Shown piece after piece: positions 27,690 through 36,990 of a stretch of DNA of 46,441 bases. The notes beneath the pieces are model-generated. The model had not been told where the DNA came from. It did no database searches and was given only the letters and a program-made list of their open reading frames with translations. Positions within the stretch are counted from its first letter, which is position 1, and each line of letters begins with the position of its first letter. The DNA is taken from positions 1 through 46,441 of the forward strand of contig NZ_LGEK01000032.1 in NCBI RefSeq assembly GCF_001636615.1. Reading direction: 5' to 3'. The position numbers were made by a program, and so were the translations under genes. Source of the DNA: Mucilaginibacter sp. L294. GTDB lineage: Bacteria > Bacteroidota > Bacteroidia > Sphingobacteriales > Sphingobacteriaceae.

Positions 27690-29099
27690 TTATTGCGTTA
27701 TAATTGCCGGTGCTAAAATATAATAACCCGTTGCTTTCAAAATAAATTCAAGAATTGGCGCCGGGTTTGGTAAACTATGCGGATGGTGTTTAAAACCGGG
27801 CTTATGTATCACGGTAATAACCCCACCCAAAGCCTTTACTTTTTGCTCAAATAAAAGTGTATTATTAGCCGGCGACACCGCTTCATCGTCATCAGCCAGC
27901 AGGTGCAGCATCGGGAACCGGCCCGAAACAATTTGCGCCACCTTATCAATCGGGCTTGCCTTTAATATGCCTATTTCTGCCACAGTTTTAAGCTTATAAT
28001 CCTGTTTAAGCACGGCAGAATCGGGCCAAAACTTCAGGTCAAGCAGGGCGTTATCCGCATAGGTACAGCTTACTTTATCGGGGTTAACGGCAGCCCAGTT
28101 GTACATGTAAATCCCGCCACGGCTCATCCCCTCAAGCGCTGCTTTTTTTGCCAAACCGGCCGTCCGCAGCATTTTATAAAAATCATTCCAGTGACTGATA
28201 GCTTCATCGTTACCCAGTAATTCGGCTACATCACAATAAACCAGGTGGAAACCTTGCTGCAATAATGCGATATCGGTTTGTGGCTCATGCCCCCAAAAAC
28301 GTGCACGCCAGATCCAGGGGTGACCTGTAGCGGCAAATTTTGGTTTTACGATCTTGCTTTCCCGACCTTCAAATGTAAGGTCGGCACATGCATAACCATA
28401 AAACTGGCTTTCCTTGTAAGGCTGTTTTATGACTTTAAAAACATCATAATTTGCATCACGCGGCTGCTTTAATATGCAATACAGCATCTTAGCGGTTATA
28501 TTTGTCCCTGCTATGTTTGGGTGGATCCTATCAGGCATTAGCGCCTCCTGGTCTGCAAATGCAGCATGCATATCCAACACCTCTACGCCTGTTTGATAAG
28601 CTACATTGCGTAATTTGGGGATGATACTGTTTACAATAACCTTATCATAGATCTGGTTAGTATCAGTCAGGAAAGATGGGATGGGCAATAACAGAATAAT
28701 GCGCGGGTGCATAGGTAACTGCACAAAGGATTTGATCAAATCCCGGCAATCGTTTTCAAACTCATCAAGATGTACGCGGTTTACCAGCTTGGCATCATTA
28801 CCACCCAAATCAATAAAAACAATATCCGGGCTACTTTGCAAGGCTTGCTTGTATGCGCCGGTGCTCCAATAAGACAAATCGCCTTTTTTTAACATGGTAG
28901 CGCTGCTAACGCCAAAATTGCGCACCTCGAAATTCTTACCCAGCATCATTTGTAATTGCGCCGAAGCCGATTGCGTTTGCGGATTGGGCAGCGTTGCGCC
29001 ATAAGTAATACTGGCGCCTATGCAGGTTATCCGTGTTACCGCCTTTACCGCGCCGGTAAAGCAAAATGCTATTAATAAGATGAGTAGTCGTTTAATCAT
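27690..29099 (-). CDS. Bimodular esterase: SGNH hydrolase plus alpha/beta hydrolase
   Basis: This 469-residue product has a signal peptide ending GAVKA (about 20). Residues about 22-210 form an SGNH/GDSL esterase: Ser30 in CIGASIT, the block III GGND at 99-102, and Asp190/His193 in MPDRIHPN. Residues about 225-460 form an alpha/beta hydrolase: nucleophile elbow GMSRGG (Ser326), Asp around 403-405 in LADDDEAVS, and His in FKHHPHSLP (438-441). Both triads look complete. Such enzymes remove acetyl or other ester groups from polysaccharides. A fusion of the two unrelated folds in a xylose-related locus suggests two different ester positions on one substrate. It starts 1 base after the stop of the upstream glycosidase gene. 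Confidence 0.85.
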   Translation of the reverse strand: MIKRLLILLIAFCFTGAVKAVTRITCIGASITYGATLPNPQTQSASAQLQMMLGKNFEVRNFGVSSATMLKKGDLSYWSTGAYKQALQSSPDIVFIDLGGNDAKLVNRVHLDEFENDCRDLIKSFVQLPMHPRIILLLPIPSFLTDTNQIYDKVIVNSIIPKLRNVAYQTGVEVLDMHAAFADQEALMPDRIHPNIAGTNITAKMLYCILKQPRDANYDVFKVIKQPYKESQFYGYACADLTFEGRESKIVKPKFAATGHPWIWRARFWGHEPQTDIALLQQGFHLVYCDVAELLGNDEAISHWNDFYKMLRTAGLAKKAALEGMSRGGIYMYNWAAVNPDKVSCTYADNALLDLKFWPDSAVLKQDYKLKTVAEIGILKASPIDKVAQIVSGRFPMLHLLADDDEAVSPANNTLLFEQKVKALGGVITVIHKPGFKHHPHSLPNPAPILEFILKATGYYILAPAIITQ

Positions 29100-29100
29100 A

Positions 29101-31242
29101 CTATTTGTTTTTACTCATGTCAACTACATCGGCCATACGGCTTGCCGGTATTACTTTAAGGTTGGTTAATTTGCCATTAATCACCTTTCCCTCTACTGTA
29201 GTTTTATAGGGGGCGTTCAATTTAAAATCGGCGTTCCAACCGGCGGGCCATGCAGGCAGCAATAATATTTTCTTACCCTCAGCCTGCATCAGCATTTGTT
29301 GTAAGCCGTTCTCGCCATTGCCGCCGTTATCTTCATCGGGCATATAATCATTGCCTTTTTCCCAAAATGCCGGGAATTTAAGCGTAGGGTCTTTCCGGGT
29401 AAGTGCAAAAGAGGTGTAGTCTTTTGCGGTTGCGGCATCGCCTACCATAGCCGCTTGTATGGGGTCTTGTACCCAGCAGCCTTTTGACCTTTGCTTACGG
29501 GTATTAAATGTGTTTAAAGCGATATCAATATTGGGTTTACCCAAGCCGTAAATCCTGAAAGGGTATATGGCGTACAGCTCGGGGTTTTCGCTATTGAATG
29601 ATTTTGCTGTTTGCGGGCCAGTATAAGGCAAAAGGACAGATTTACCATCAATATTGCCAGTTGGAAGCGGCGGCAATTCATTCAATAACTTTTGCCAATA
29701 TTTCCGGGTTTCATTATTTACAATATTGGCGGGGAGTTGGATCATCCGGTTTAATATCGCATGTAAGCCTGCAATATCGGGTGCTGGGTTGTGAACCTTC
29801 CAAAACATCTCTATAGAATTATCCGGATCAAGTAATAACTTACCCGTACTATCACGCTTAAAATGCTGGTCAAAAAACTCAAGGCCTGCTGAAGCCACCG
29901 GCAATAAAGTGTTTTTTGCAAACTGGGTGTCGCCCGTGTACTCGTAATAATCAAGCATCATCATGCTTAGCTCCAGTATAGGGGTAAAGTAATGGTTGGT
30001 GTAATTCTCTTTCACCTCTGGGCCCATATAATTCAGGCCTCCCCAAAAGGGCGCAGTTTCGGCAAAATAGGCGCCGCCGTGATTATAAAACTTTTTTACC
30101 TGCGCTGTATTAGCGGGTAAGATGTTGGCATACATTTTAAAAAGTGGCTGCATCATGTCAAAATCGCCGGCCATTAGCCTTGGCCAATACATTGCCCGGG
30201 TGTTTTGAAACCAATACTGGCCGCCCCAGCTGCGAAAATCTGCGTTGCCATTTTTCTGCGGATTATCCACCACGAATATCGATCCGTTAAACTTTATAGG
30301 GTATGCGCCCCTGCCAGCGCATGCGGTAACAAAACGCTGTAAAATATAACCTTGCGTAACTTGTTCAGCCAGGTTGTCGCCGGTGACCAATACATGGCTG
30401 CGATCCCAAAACTCTTGCCACCATCGTTGATGCGCCCCCCTTGTTTGCCCGAGGTCTAATTTTTCAATTTTATTTACCAGCGGTTGCAATTGCGACAACC
30501 AGCTTTGGCCATTTGCTGTAACCTTTGTTAAGGGATAAATGGATATTAACTGAGTAGTAACATTTGCGCGCGATTGCAGCATGGCATTTCCTTTATTTAC
30601 CAGGTTGCTGCCTTTTAAAATTGCGCCAAAGGTAAGGTTAGTCAAATGCGGATCGGCTGTTATGGAATTGTGGTGATACCATCCTATCTGGCCTTGTTGA
30701 TTACTCAAAACTGTATCAGTTTTTCCGGCGCGCCAGTTATCAAGCTTAACGCTTATGGCTGAAGGGGCATTGGTTTTAACCTCAACCCTGATAACCGGAT
30801 TGTTGGCATCTACCCAAACCCTATATTGAATATTCGCTTTATCGCTCTGCTCGGTTATTAAAATTTCGCTTTCTTTTAGTTTTAATACCTGCCTGAATCT
30901 GGTGATATTTTTCATCCCGCCTGCAGATATGCGCACTGCCCCAAGCTTCATTAATACACCGCCTTGTTTCATCCAATCATCCTGCTCTTGAGCACCTTCC
31001 CCGCCCCATGCATCAGTTTTACTGATGTAAAATAGCAAGTCGCCATTCGGCTCCGTCCATACATTCAACCCAATATCCCCGTTACCCAGCGGCATTGACT
31101 GTGCTGATGTTGGCCCGGGCGTATTCCAACTAACATTGTACTTATTTAAAGTGGTATCCACGGGCACCTTTGCCTGTACCGAGAAAGCTGTAAGCGCAAA
31201 CAGTGTGGTTGTAAGTAAGGTTTTCAAATTGCAATTGGTCAT
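29101..31242 (-). CDS. Six-hairpin glycosidase-like protein, DUF5703-type
   Basis: The 713-residue product has a signal peptide (SVQAKV, about 25). The mature start, YNVSWNTPGPTSAQSMPLGNGDIGLNVWTEPNGDLLFYISKTDAWGG, is the N-terminal motif I associate with DUF5703 domains in Bacteroidota. A beta-sandwich is followed by an (alpha/alpha)6 barrel (WWQEFWDRSHV, then RAMYWPRLMAGDF, NYMGPEVKENYTNHYFTP, NGENGLQQMLMQ) and a C-terminal sandwich (GKKILLLPAWPAGWNADFKL). Relatives of this shape include GH95 and other exo-glycosidases, but substrate and catalytic residues are not established for this family. It lies 26 bases after the LacI gene and 1 base before the double esterase. Confidence 0.7.
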   Translation of the reverse strand: MTNCNLKTLLTTTLFALTAFSVQAKVPVDTTLNKYNVSWNTPGPTSAQSMPLGNGDIGLNVWTEPNGDLLFYISKTDAWGGEGAQEQDDWMKQGGVLMKLGAVRISAGGMKNITRFRQVLKLKESEILITEQSDKANIQYRVWVDANNPVIRVEVKTNAPSAISVKLDNWRAGKTDTVLSNQQGQIGWYHHNSITADPHLTNLTFGAILKGSNLVNKGNAMLQSRANVTTQLISIYPLTKVTANGQSWLSQLQPLVNKIEKLDLGQTRGAHQRWWQEFWDRSHVLVTGDNLAEQVTQGYILQRFVTACAGRGAYPIKFNGSIFVVDNPQKNGNADFRSWGGQYWFQNTRAMYWPRLMAGDFDMMQPLFKMYANILPANTAQVKKFYNHGGAYFAETAPFWGGLNYMGPEVKENYTNHYFTPILELSMMMLDYYEYTGDTQFAKNTLLPVASAGLEFFDQHFKRDSTGKLLLDPDNSIEMFWKVHNPAPDIAGLHAILNRMIQLPANIVNNETRKYWQKLLNELPPLPTGNIDGKSVLLPYTGPQTAKSFNSENPELYAIYPFRIYGLGKPNIDIALNTFNTRKQRSKGCWVQDPIQAAMVGDAATAKDYTSFALTRKDPTLKFPAFWEKGNDYMPDEDNGGNGENGLQQMLMQAEGKKILLLPAWPAGWNADFKLNAPYKTTVEGKVINGKLTNLKVIPASRMADVVDMSKNK

Positions 31243-31268
31243 ATTGGTTTACAGATGGTTTAGGTTTG

Positions 31269-32318
31269 TTATTCTTTTAAGCGTTGCGTTGATGAACGTA
31301 TAATGAGCTTTGGTTTTATACTGATGGTTTTAGATACTGCCACTGTATCGGCATTCTCCCTTTCCTGGAAATACAGATTAGCAACCGTTTTGCCCATATT
31401 AACGCTGTACTGGTCAATAGTGGTAATAGATGGATAGGTAAGCTCGGTAAAATCCTCGTTAGAGTAACCGCAGATGCCTAACTGTTGCGGCACCTGTATC
31501 CCCGTAGCCATGGCAACCTCTAATACACCCAGTGCAGAAAAATCTGATGTAGACGCAAATATGGCATCGGGTGGCTCTGCAAGGCCAAGCAGCTTACGCG
31601 TTCCTTCGGCACCCAGTTCTTTCGTCCATGCGTTTTCAATTACCAGTTCATCAATCACCGGCATGCCATGTTTTTCTAACGCAAGCAGGTACCCGTTTTT
31701 ACGCTGCCTGAAAATAGCGAGGTTTTGCGGGCCTTCAAGTAAAGCTATCCGTTTATACCCCTGGTCTATCATGTGGCTTATGGCCTCGTATGATGCCTGT
31801 TCATTATCATTGATCACCTTAAGGGTTTCCAGTTCATCGGCCACACGATCAAACTGTATCAACTGGATACCGTGGTCGAGCACGTTTTGCAGGTGCCTGC
31901 AATTGTTTGTTTCGTCCGAGTTCGTTTCTACCGATATGGATATAATAACACAATCTACATGCTGGTTTACCAGCGTGTTAACACTTTGCACTTCTTTATC
32001 ATACTCTTCGTTAGATTGGCAAATGATCAGGTTATATCCTTTTTTATAGGTTACTTCCTCAATACCGGCAATAACATTAGCAAAAAAGTTCTGATTAATA
32101 CGCGGTACTACAACACCAATGGTTTTACTCTCGCCCTTGCGCAGGTTTGATGCCAGTATATTACGTTTGTAGTTAAGCTCTTCGGCAGTTTTGAGGATTA
32201 ATTTCTTGGTGGTTTCATTTACATAGCCGGTATTGTTCAGCGCCCTCGATACAGAAGATGGCGTTACATTTAGCTTACTGGCTATATCATATATAGTTGT
32301 TCGTTTTTTAGGTTTCAT
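31269..32318 (-). CDS. LacI/GalR family regulator, likely xylose-responsive
   Basis: I choose the second Met (32318): MKPKKRTTIYDIASKLNVTP starts the LacI helix-turn-helix (about residues 6-50, TPSSVSRALNNTGYVN), and the five residues before it add nothing. The product is 349 residues with a periplasmic-binding-like effector domain (IGVVVPRINQNFFANVIAGIEE through IGICGYSNEDFTELTYPSITTIDQ). It is divergent from xylB (104 bases) and precedes the glycosidase and esterase genes in the same direction, so it should control its own operon and the xylose operon. A matching palindromic operator is at 32354-32363, overlapping the inferred promoters. The effector is probably xylose or a xylose-derived sugar; inference. 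Confidence 0.9.
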   Translation of the reverse strand: MKPKKRTTIYDIASKLNVTPSSVSRALNNTGYVNETTKKLILKTAEELNYKRNILASNLRKGESKTIGVVVPRINQNFFANVIAGIEEVTYKKGYNLIICQSNEEYDKEVQSVNTLVNQHVDCVIISISVETNSDETNNCRHLQNVLDHGIQLIQFDRVADELETLKVINDNEQASYEAISHMIDQGYKRIALLEGPQNLAIFRQRKNGYLLALEKHGMPVIDELVIENAWTKELGAEGTRKLLGLAEPPDAIFASTSDFSALGVLEVAMATGIQVPQQLGICGYSNEDFTELTYPSITTIDQYSVNMGKTVANLYFQERENADTVAVSKTISIKPKLIIRSSTQRLKE

Positions 32319-32332
32319 GGGATTGGTAAACA

Positions 32333-32340
32333 CAAAAATA
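32333..32340 (-). promoter_or_regulatory. -7 element of the lacI operon promoter
   Basis: Read on the minus strand this is TATTTTTG, a perfect TAnnTTTG Bacteroidota -7 element. It lies 14 bases upstream of the chosen ATG at 32318. The LacI-type palindrome at 32354-32363 starts 14 bases further upstream and covers the region where the -33 element would sit. Confidence 0.45.
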
Positions 32341-32353
32341 GAATAATTTTAAA

Positions 32354-32363
32354 CAATCGATTG
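32354..32363. promoter_or_regulatory. LacI-type operator between lacI and xylB (primary)
   Basis: CAATCGATTG is a perfect 10-base palindrome with the central CG that LacI-family regulators require. Its 12-base extension ACAATCGATTGC (32353-32364) reappears in inverted orientation inside xylB at 32988-32999. It covers the possible -33 TTG of xylB and the -33 region of lacI, so one protein could govern both directions. Confidence 0.6.
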
Positions 32364-32389
32364 CATATTAAAAATTTATTTTAATTTAG
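32360..32389 (+). promoter_or_regulatory. Possible promoter of the xylB-xylA-symporter operon
   Basis: A -33-like ATTG ends at 32363, 18 bases before TAATTTAG at 32382-32389 (one mismatch to TAnnTTTG). Transcription would start near 32396, giving a leader of about 27 bases that contains AAGAGA before the ATG. The -33 is inside the operator, a classical repression layout. Confidence 0.4.
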
Positions 32390-32422
32390 GCCTGTAAACC
32401 AATTAAAAAACAAGAGATAAAA

Positions 32423-33910
32423 ATGTTATTGCTGGGTATTGATATCGGCACCTCATCGGTGAAAGTTTCCGTAGTGGATGCAAATTCTCAAAAAACAGTG
32501 GCCTCGGCTCAGTATCCTGATACCGAATCGCCCATACTTGCCCCTCAGGCCGGCTGGGCCGAGCAGGATCCGGAAATGTGGTGGCAGCATGCACAACACG
32601 CGCTACAGCGGTGTAATCAAACTAAAGCATATAACCCGCTTGATATTGAAGCGATTGGTATATCATACCAGATGCATGGCCTTGTTGTGGTTAATAAAGA
32701 CAAGCAGGTACTTCGCAACAGTATTATATGGTGTGATAGTCGCGCTGTTGAAATTGGCGAACAAGCCTTTGCCGCCATCGGCCGGGAAAAATGCCTGTCA
32801 AAATTGCTCAACTCCCCGGGTAATTTTACCGCGGCTAAACTGGCTTGGGTTAAGCAAAACGAACCTGCGGTTTACGAGCAGATAGACAAGATAATGCTAC
32901 CGGGTGATTACATTGCCATGAAGCTGACCGGGGAGATCACTACCTCTATATCGGCCATGTCTGAAGGGGTTTTTTATGATTTTATAAGCAATCGATTGTC
33001 GAAAGATGTTATAGATTATTTCGGGTTTGATGAAAGCTTGTTCCCTACCCTGAAACCTGTTTTTTCATCGCACGGAGAATTATCAAAAGAGGTAGCACAA
33101 CAGCTGCAATTAAAGGCAGGGATACCCATCGCTTACAAAGCGGGCGACCAGCCCAATAATGCGCTATCCCTGAATGTGCTACAACCCGGCGAGGTTGCCG
33201 CAACAGCAGGTACATCGGGCGTTATATATGGCGTTACCGATAAGCTTACTTACGATCAGCAATCGCGTATCAACACCTTCGCCCATGTAAACCACACCCC
33301 GGAGGAGAAACGCCTTGGTGTTTTGCTTTGCATCAATGGTACCGGTAGCCTTAACCGCTGGGTAAAACAGCTATTGGGTACATCCATCACTTACAGCGAA
33401 ATGAACCGCATTGCGGCGGAAGCGCCTGTTGGCAGTGCCGGCTTGCAAATATTACCATTTGGTAACGGGGCCGAACGGATGCTGAACAATAAGATTTTGG
33501 GCGCCCACATTAACAATATCGATCTGAACATACATAACCAGTCGCACATTTTCAGGGCGGTACATGAAGGTATTGCCTGCGCATTCCGTTACGGGCTCGA
33601 TATTATGCACTCAAATGGCATGTCGCCCTCGGTGATCCGTGCCGGAAGGGCTAACCTGTTTTTAAGCGATGTGTTTATACAGTCCTTTGTGGATGTTACC
33701 GGGCTGCCTGTTGAACTATATGAAAACGACGGCAGTGTTGGGGCGGCCATTGGCGCGGGAATTGGTGCAGGTATTTATAAAACACCGGCAGAAGCATTTT
33801 CAAAAACCCAAAAGCTACAGGTTATAGAACCATCAGGCAAAGCAATGGAGCCTGTTTATGAAAACTGGAAAGTATTGCTCCAAAATCAACTCAATAACAC
33901 TCAATTATAA
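32423..33910 (+). CDS. xylB: Xylulokinase
   Basis: The 495-residue FGGY-family kinase starts LLLGIDIGTSSVKVSVVDA, the ATP-binding phosphate-1 motif. It includes QAGWAEQDPEMWW, typical of xylulokinases, SYQMHGLVVV, and the catalytic Asp242 in KAGDQPNNALSLN. The ATP domain carries AATAGTSGVIYGV and LCINGTGSLNRWVKQ. It phosphorylates D-xylulose to xylulose-5-phosphate for the pentose phosphate pathway, in the cytoplasm. It is the first gene of the xylose operon, 17 bases before xylA. Codons 189-193 contain a second copy of the LacI-type operator. Confidence 0.95.
   Translation: MLLLGIDIGTSSVKVSVVDANSQKTVASAQYPDTESPILAPQAGWAEQDPEMWWQHAQHALQRCNQTKAYNPLDIEAIGISYQMHGLVVVNKDKQVLRNSIIWCDSRAVEIGEQAFAAIGREKCLSKLLNSPGNFTAAKLAWVKQNEPAVYEQIDKIMLPGDYIAMKLTGEITTSISAMSEGVFYDFISNRLSKDVIDYFGFDESLFPTLKPVFSSHGELSKEVAQQLQLKAGIPIAYKAGDQPNNALSLNVLQPGEVAATAGTSGVIYGVTDKLTYDQQSRINTFAHVNHTPEEKRLGVLLCINGTGSLNRWVKQLLGTSITYSEMNRIAAEAPVGSAGLQILPFGNGAERMLNNKILGAHINNIDLNIHNQSHIFRAVHEGIACAFRYGLDIMHSNGMSPSVIRAGRANLFLSDVFIQSFVDVTGLPVELYENDGSVGAAIGAGIGAGIYKTPAEAFSKTQKLQVIEPSGKAMEPVYENWKVLLQNQLNNTQL
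32989..32998. promoter_or_regulatory. Auxiliary LacI-type operator inside xylB
   Basis: CAATCGATTG recurs here, 635 bases from the primary operator, with flanks that make the shared 12-mer an inverted copy (GCAATCGATTGT). By rough expectation a given 10-mer palindrome would occur about 0.04 times in 46 kb. A tetrameric or dimeric LacI protein could loop between the two, as in other LacI systems. Confidence 0.5.
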
Positions 33911-33927
33911 ATTAAAATAATAACTAT

Positions 33928-35256
33928 ATGTCAGTAATTACAGGAGAAAAGGAATATTTTAAAGGCATAGGCCAGATCAAATTTGAAGGCACCCAATCTG
34001 ATAATCCGCTTGCTTACCGTTGGTATGACGAGAACAAGGTTGTAGCCGGTAAAACCATGAAAGACCATCTGCGCTTTGCAGTAGCGTATTGGCACTCGTT
34101 CTGCGGCAACGGTGCTGATCCGTTTGGCGAGCCTACCCACATTTTCGGCTGGAATGGAATACCCGATGCGGTTGAACGCGCGAAGGCCAAAATGGATGCT
34201 GCCTTTGAATTTATAACAAAATTAAACCTCCCTTACTACTGTTTCCATGATGTTGATGTGGTTGATTATACCAATGATATTAATGAAAACGACCACCGTT
34301 TAGCTGCATTAGTGGAATACGCCAAAGAGAAACAAAAAGCCAGCGGTGTAAAATTGCTGTGGGGTACTGCAAACCTATTTTCGCATCGCCGGTATATGAA
34401 CGGGGCTGCAACCAACCCCGATTTTTTGGTGCTTAGCCATGCCGCGGCACAGGTAAAGTCTGCATTAGATGCAACAATTGCCCTTGGCGGCGAAAACTAT
34501 GTTTTTTGGGGCGGCCGCGAAGGTTACATGAGCCTGCTTAACACCAACATGAAACGTGAGCAGGAGCACCTTGCTGCATTTTTACATGCGTCTAAGGATT
34601 ATGCCCGCAAACAAGGCTTTAAAGGCAATTTCTTTATCGAACCCAAACCTTGCGAACCTACCAAGCATCAGTATGATTATGATGCGGCTACAGTATTGGG
34701 CTTTTTGCAGAAATATGACCTGTTAAACGATTTTAAACTAAACCTGGAAGTTAACCATGCCACGCTGGCGGGCCACACTTTTCAGCATGAGTTGCAGGTT
34801 GCCGCAGATGCCGGCCTGCTGGGTTCAATGGATGCTAACCGTGGTGATTATCAAAATGGCTGGGATACCGACCAGTTCCCTACCAACCTGAACGAGCTGA
34901 CAGAAGCCATGCTGATTATTTTAGAGAATAATGGTTTTGCAGGTGGCGGTATAAACTTTGATGCCAAGATCCGACGTAACTCAACCGACCCGGCCGATCT
35001 TTTCCATGCACATGTTGGCGGTGTTGACACCTTTGCCCGTGCGCTGATCATTGCCGATAACATATTGCAAAAATCTGAGTATAAAAAGATCCGTACGGAT
35101 AGATACAGCTCATTTGATACCGGTAAAGGCAAGGAGTTTGAAACCGGCAATCTATCGTTGGAAGACCTGAAGGCCTATGCTATTGCAAACGGGGAACCTG
35201 CCGTTATCAGCGGTAAGCAGGAACACTTGGAGAATATCATTAACAGGTATATATAA
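33928..35256 (+). CDS. xylA: Xylose isomerase
   Basis: This 442-residue protein has both family signatures: FHDVDVVDY with His107 and Asp108, and FIEPKPCEP with metal ligand Glu238 and Lys240. It also has the [13 protein letters not shown] block of long (group II) xylose isomerases. It interconverts D-xylose and D-xylulose in the cytoplasm using divalent metal. It lies between xylB and the symporter and is clearly in the same operon (17 and 25 bases). The length matches the group II family. No unusual residues are visible. Confidence 0.97.
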   Translation: MSVITGEKEYFKGIGQIKFEGTQSDNPLAYRWYDENKVVAGKTMKDHLRFAVAYWHSFCGNGADPFGEPTHIFGWNGIPDAVERAKAKMDAAFEFITKLNLPYYCFHDVDVVDYTNDINENDHRLAALVEYAKEKQKASGVKLLWGTANLFSHRRYMNGAATNPDFLVLSHAAAQVKSALDATIALGGENYVFWGGREGYMSLLNTNMKREQEHLAAFLHASKDYARKQGFKGNFFIEPKPCEPTKHQYDYDAATVLGFLQKYDLLNDFKLNLEVNHATLAGHTFQHELQVAADAGLLGSMDANRGDYQNGWDTDQFPTNLNELTEAMLIILENNGFAGGGINFDAKIRRNSTDPADLFHAHVGGVDTFARALIIADNILQKSEYKKIRTDRYSSFDTGKGKEFETGNLSLEDLKAYAIANGEPAVISGKQEHLENIINRYI

Positions 35257-35281
35257 CCAACAAACCACCTAAACCCTAATA

Positions 35282-36952
35282 ATGAGAAGTTTATCTAACC
35301 TTGATTACGGCGTATTTTTTATATACTTCATAATAGTTGCAACCTATGGTTTTTGGGTGTACCAGCGAAACCGAAAGGCTGATGCTACATCAAAAGACTA
35401 TTTTTTAGCCGAAGGCTCCCTTACCTGGTGGGCTATTGGGGCATCACTTATTGCCTCCAATATCTCGGCCGAGCAAATGATCGGCATGAGTGGTTCGGGC
35501 TTTAAAATGGGGCTTGCCATAGCCACCTATGAGTGGATGGCGGCAGCCACACTCATTATCGTGGCTGTGTTTTTTATCCCGGTTTATCTGAAGAACAAAA
35601 TCTTCACGATGCCGCAATTCCTTTCGCAGCGATACAACGGCACCGTCGCTATGATCATGGCTATTTTTTGGTTACTGCTTTACATTATTGTAAACCTTAC
35701 CTCCATACTATACCTGGGGGCATTGGCTGTAAGCTCGATATCAGGCATCAATTTTCAGGTTTGTATTTGGGGCCTGGCGATATTTGCCGTAATAATTACG
35801 CTGGGCGGAATGAAAGTAATAGGTTTTACGGATGTAATACAGGTTTTCTTCCTGATACTGGGCGGCCTTGCCACTACCTATATCGCGCTTGATCTGGTGG
35901 CCTCGCATTTTGGCCAGCAGGGCGCTCTTGCCGGTTTAAAATTGATCAGCTCCCAGGCAGATGATCACCTTCACATGATCCTGAAACGCGACAACGCGAG
36001 CTATATGGATTTACCCGGCTTAACCGTACTTATTGGTGGCATGTGGATAGTGAACCTGAACTATTGGGGCTGCAACCAGTATATTACGCAAAGGGCTTTA
36101 GGTGCCAACTTAAAAACAGCACGCGGCGGCCTGCTGTTTGCTGCATTTTTAAAATTGTTGATGCCGGTAATTGTGGTATTGCCCGGTATTGCAGCCTACG
36201 TGCTGTATAAACAAAACCTTTTTCACCAGGACCTGATGCAGGCTGGCGAAGTAAACCCCGATAAGGCATACCCGGTTTTATTAAACTTGCTGCCAACGGG
36301 CTTAAAAGGTTTATCGTTTGCTGCATTAACTGCCGCGATTGTGGCATCGTTGGCGGGCAAGGCCAACTCTATTGCCACTATTTTCACCTTAGATATTTAC
36401 AAAAAAGCCATCAATCCTACCGCGCCCGATAAACAGATGGTTTGGATAGGTAAAATAGCTGTTGTGATAGCCATGATATTAGGTATCGTTATCTCTCCGT
36501 TTTTGGGTATTGATAAAAAGGGTGGTTTTCAATACATACAGGAATATACCGGCTTTGTATCACCGGGTATATTTGCCATGTTCCTGTTAGGCTTTTTCTG
36601 GAAACGCACAACCTCGGCCGCTGCTGTATTTAGCGCGATTGGAGGGTTTGTTCTGTCAGTGCTCTTCAAATTTTTACCAAAGATCGTTAGCTTGAAATGG
36701 CTCGCCGCTTTCGGTTTTGCAAAAGCCAACAGCGATGGTATTTATGAGATCCCTTTTCTTGACCGTATGGGTTTCGTATTCCTGATATGCGTTTTGGGAA
36801 TGGTCATCATTTCTTGGATTGAAAACGCAAAAATGACGTTGTCGCATGGGCTTGAAGTAGATGCGTCGATGTTTAAAACCAGCAGGGCATTTACCGCCGG
36901 GGCACTCATCGTTATTGGAGTAATAGTGGCCTTATATTCCGTATTCTGGTAA
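35282..36952 (+). CDS. Sodium/solute symporter (SSS/SGLT family), probable xylose uptake
   Basis: The 556-residue membrane protein begins NLDYGVFFIYFIIVATYGFWVYQRN and has many hydrophobic segments. It shows the SSS motifs DYFLAEGSLTWWAIGASLIASNISAEQMIGMSGSGF and NLNYWGCNQYITQRALGA. This is the SGLT-like sugar branch; homologues import galactose, glucose or xylose with sodium across the inner membrane. Position as third gene after xylB-xylA makes xylose the likely cargo. It is the last gene before a strong palindromic terminator. The transported sugar is inferred. Confidence 0.88.
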   Translation: MRSLSNLDYGVFFIYFIIVATYGFWVYQRNRKADATSKDYFLAEGSLTWWAIGASLIASNISAEQMIGMSGSGFKMGLAIATYEWMAAATLIIVAVFFIPVYLKNKIFTMPQFLSQRYNGTVAMIMAIFWLLLYIIVNLTSILYLGALAVSSISGINFQVCIWGLAIFAVIITLGGMKVIGFTDVIQVFFLILGGLATTYIALDLVASHFGQQGALAGLKLISSQADDHLHMILKRDNASYMDLPGLTVLIGGMWIVNLNYWGCNQYITQRALGANLKTARGGLLFAAFLKLLMPVIVVLPGIAAYVLYKQNLFHQDLMQAGEVNPDKAYPVLLNLLPTGLKGLSFAALTAAIVASLAGKANSIATIFTLDIYKKAINPTAPDKQMVWIGKIAVVIAMILGIVISPFLGIDKKGGFQYIQEYTGFVSPGIFAMFLLGFFWKRTTSAAAVFSAIGGFVLSVLFKFLPKIVSLKWLAAFGFAKANSDGIYEIPFLDRMGFVFLICVLGMVIISWIENAKMTLSHGLEVDASMFKTSRAFTAGALIVIGVIVALYSVFW

Positions 36953-36990
36953 AAGTACCGGCTGTTTTAAGTAACAGCAGGTATTTAATA

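Noticed and set aside
31474..32049. 191-residue plus-strand ORF
   Set aside because: It is the antisense of the LacI gene, which has a clear helix-turn-helix and effector domain.
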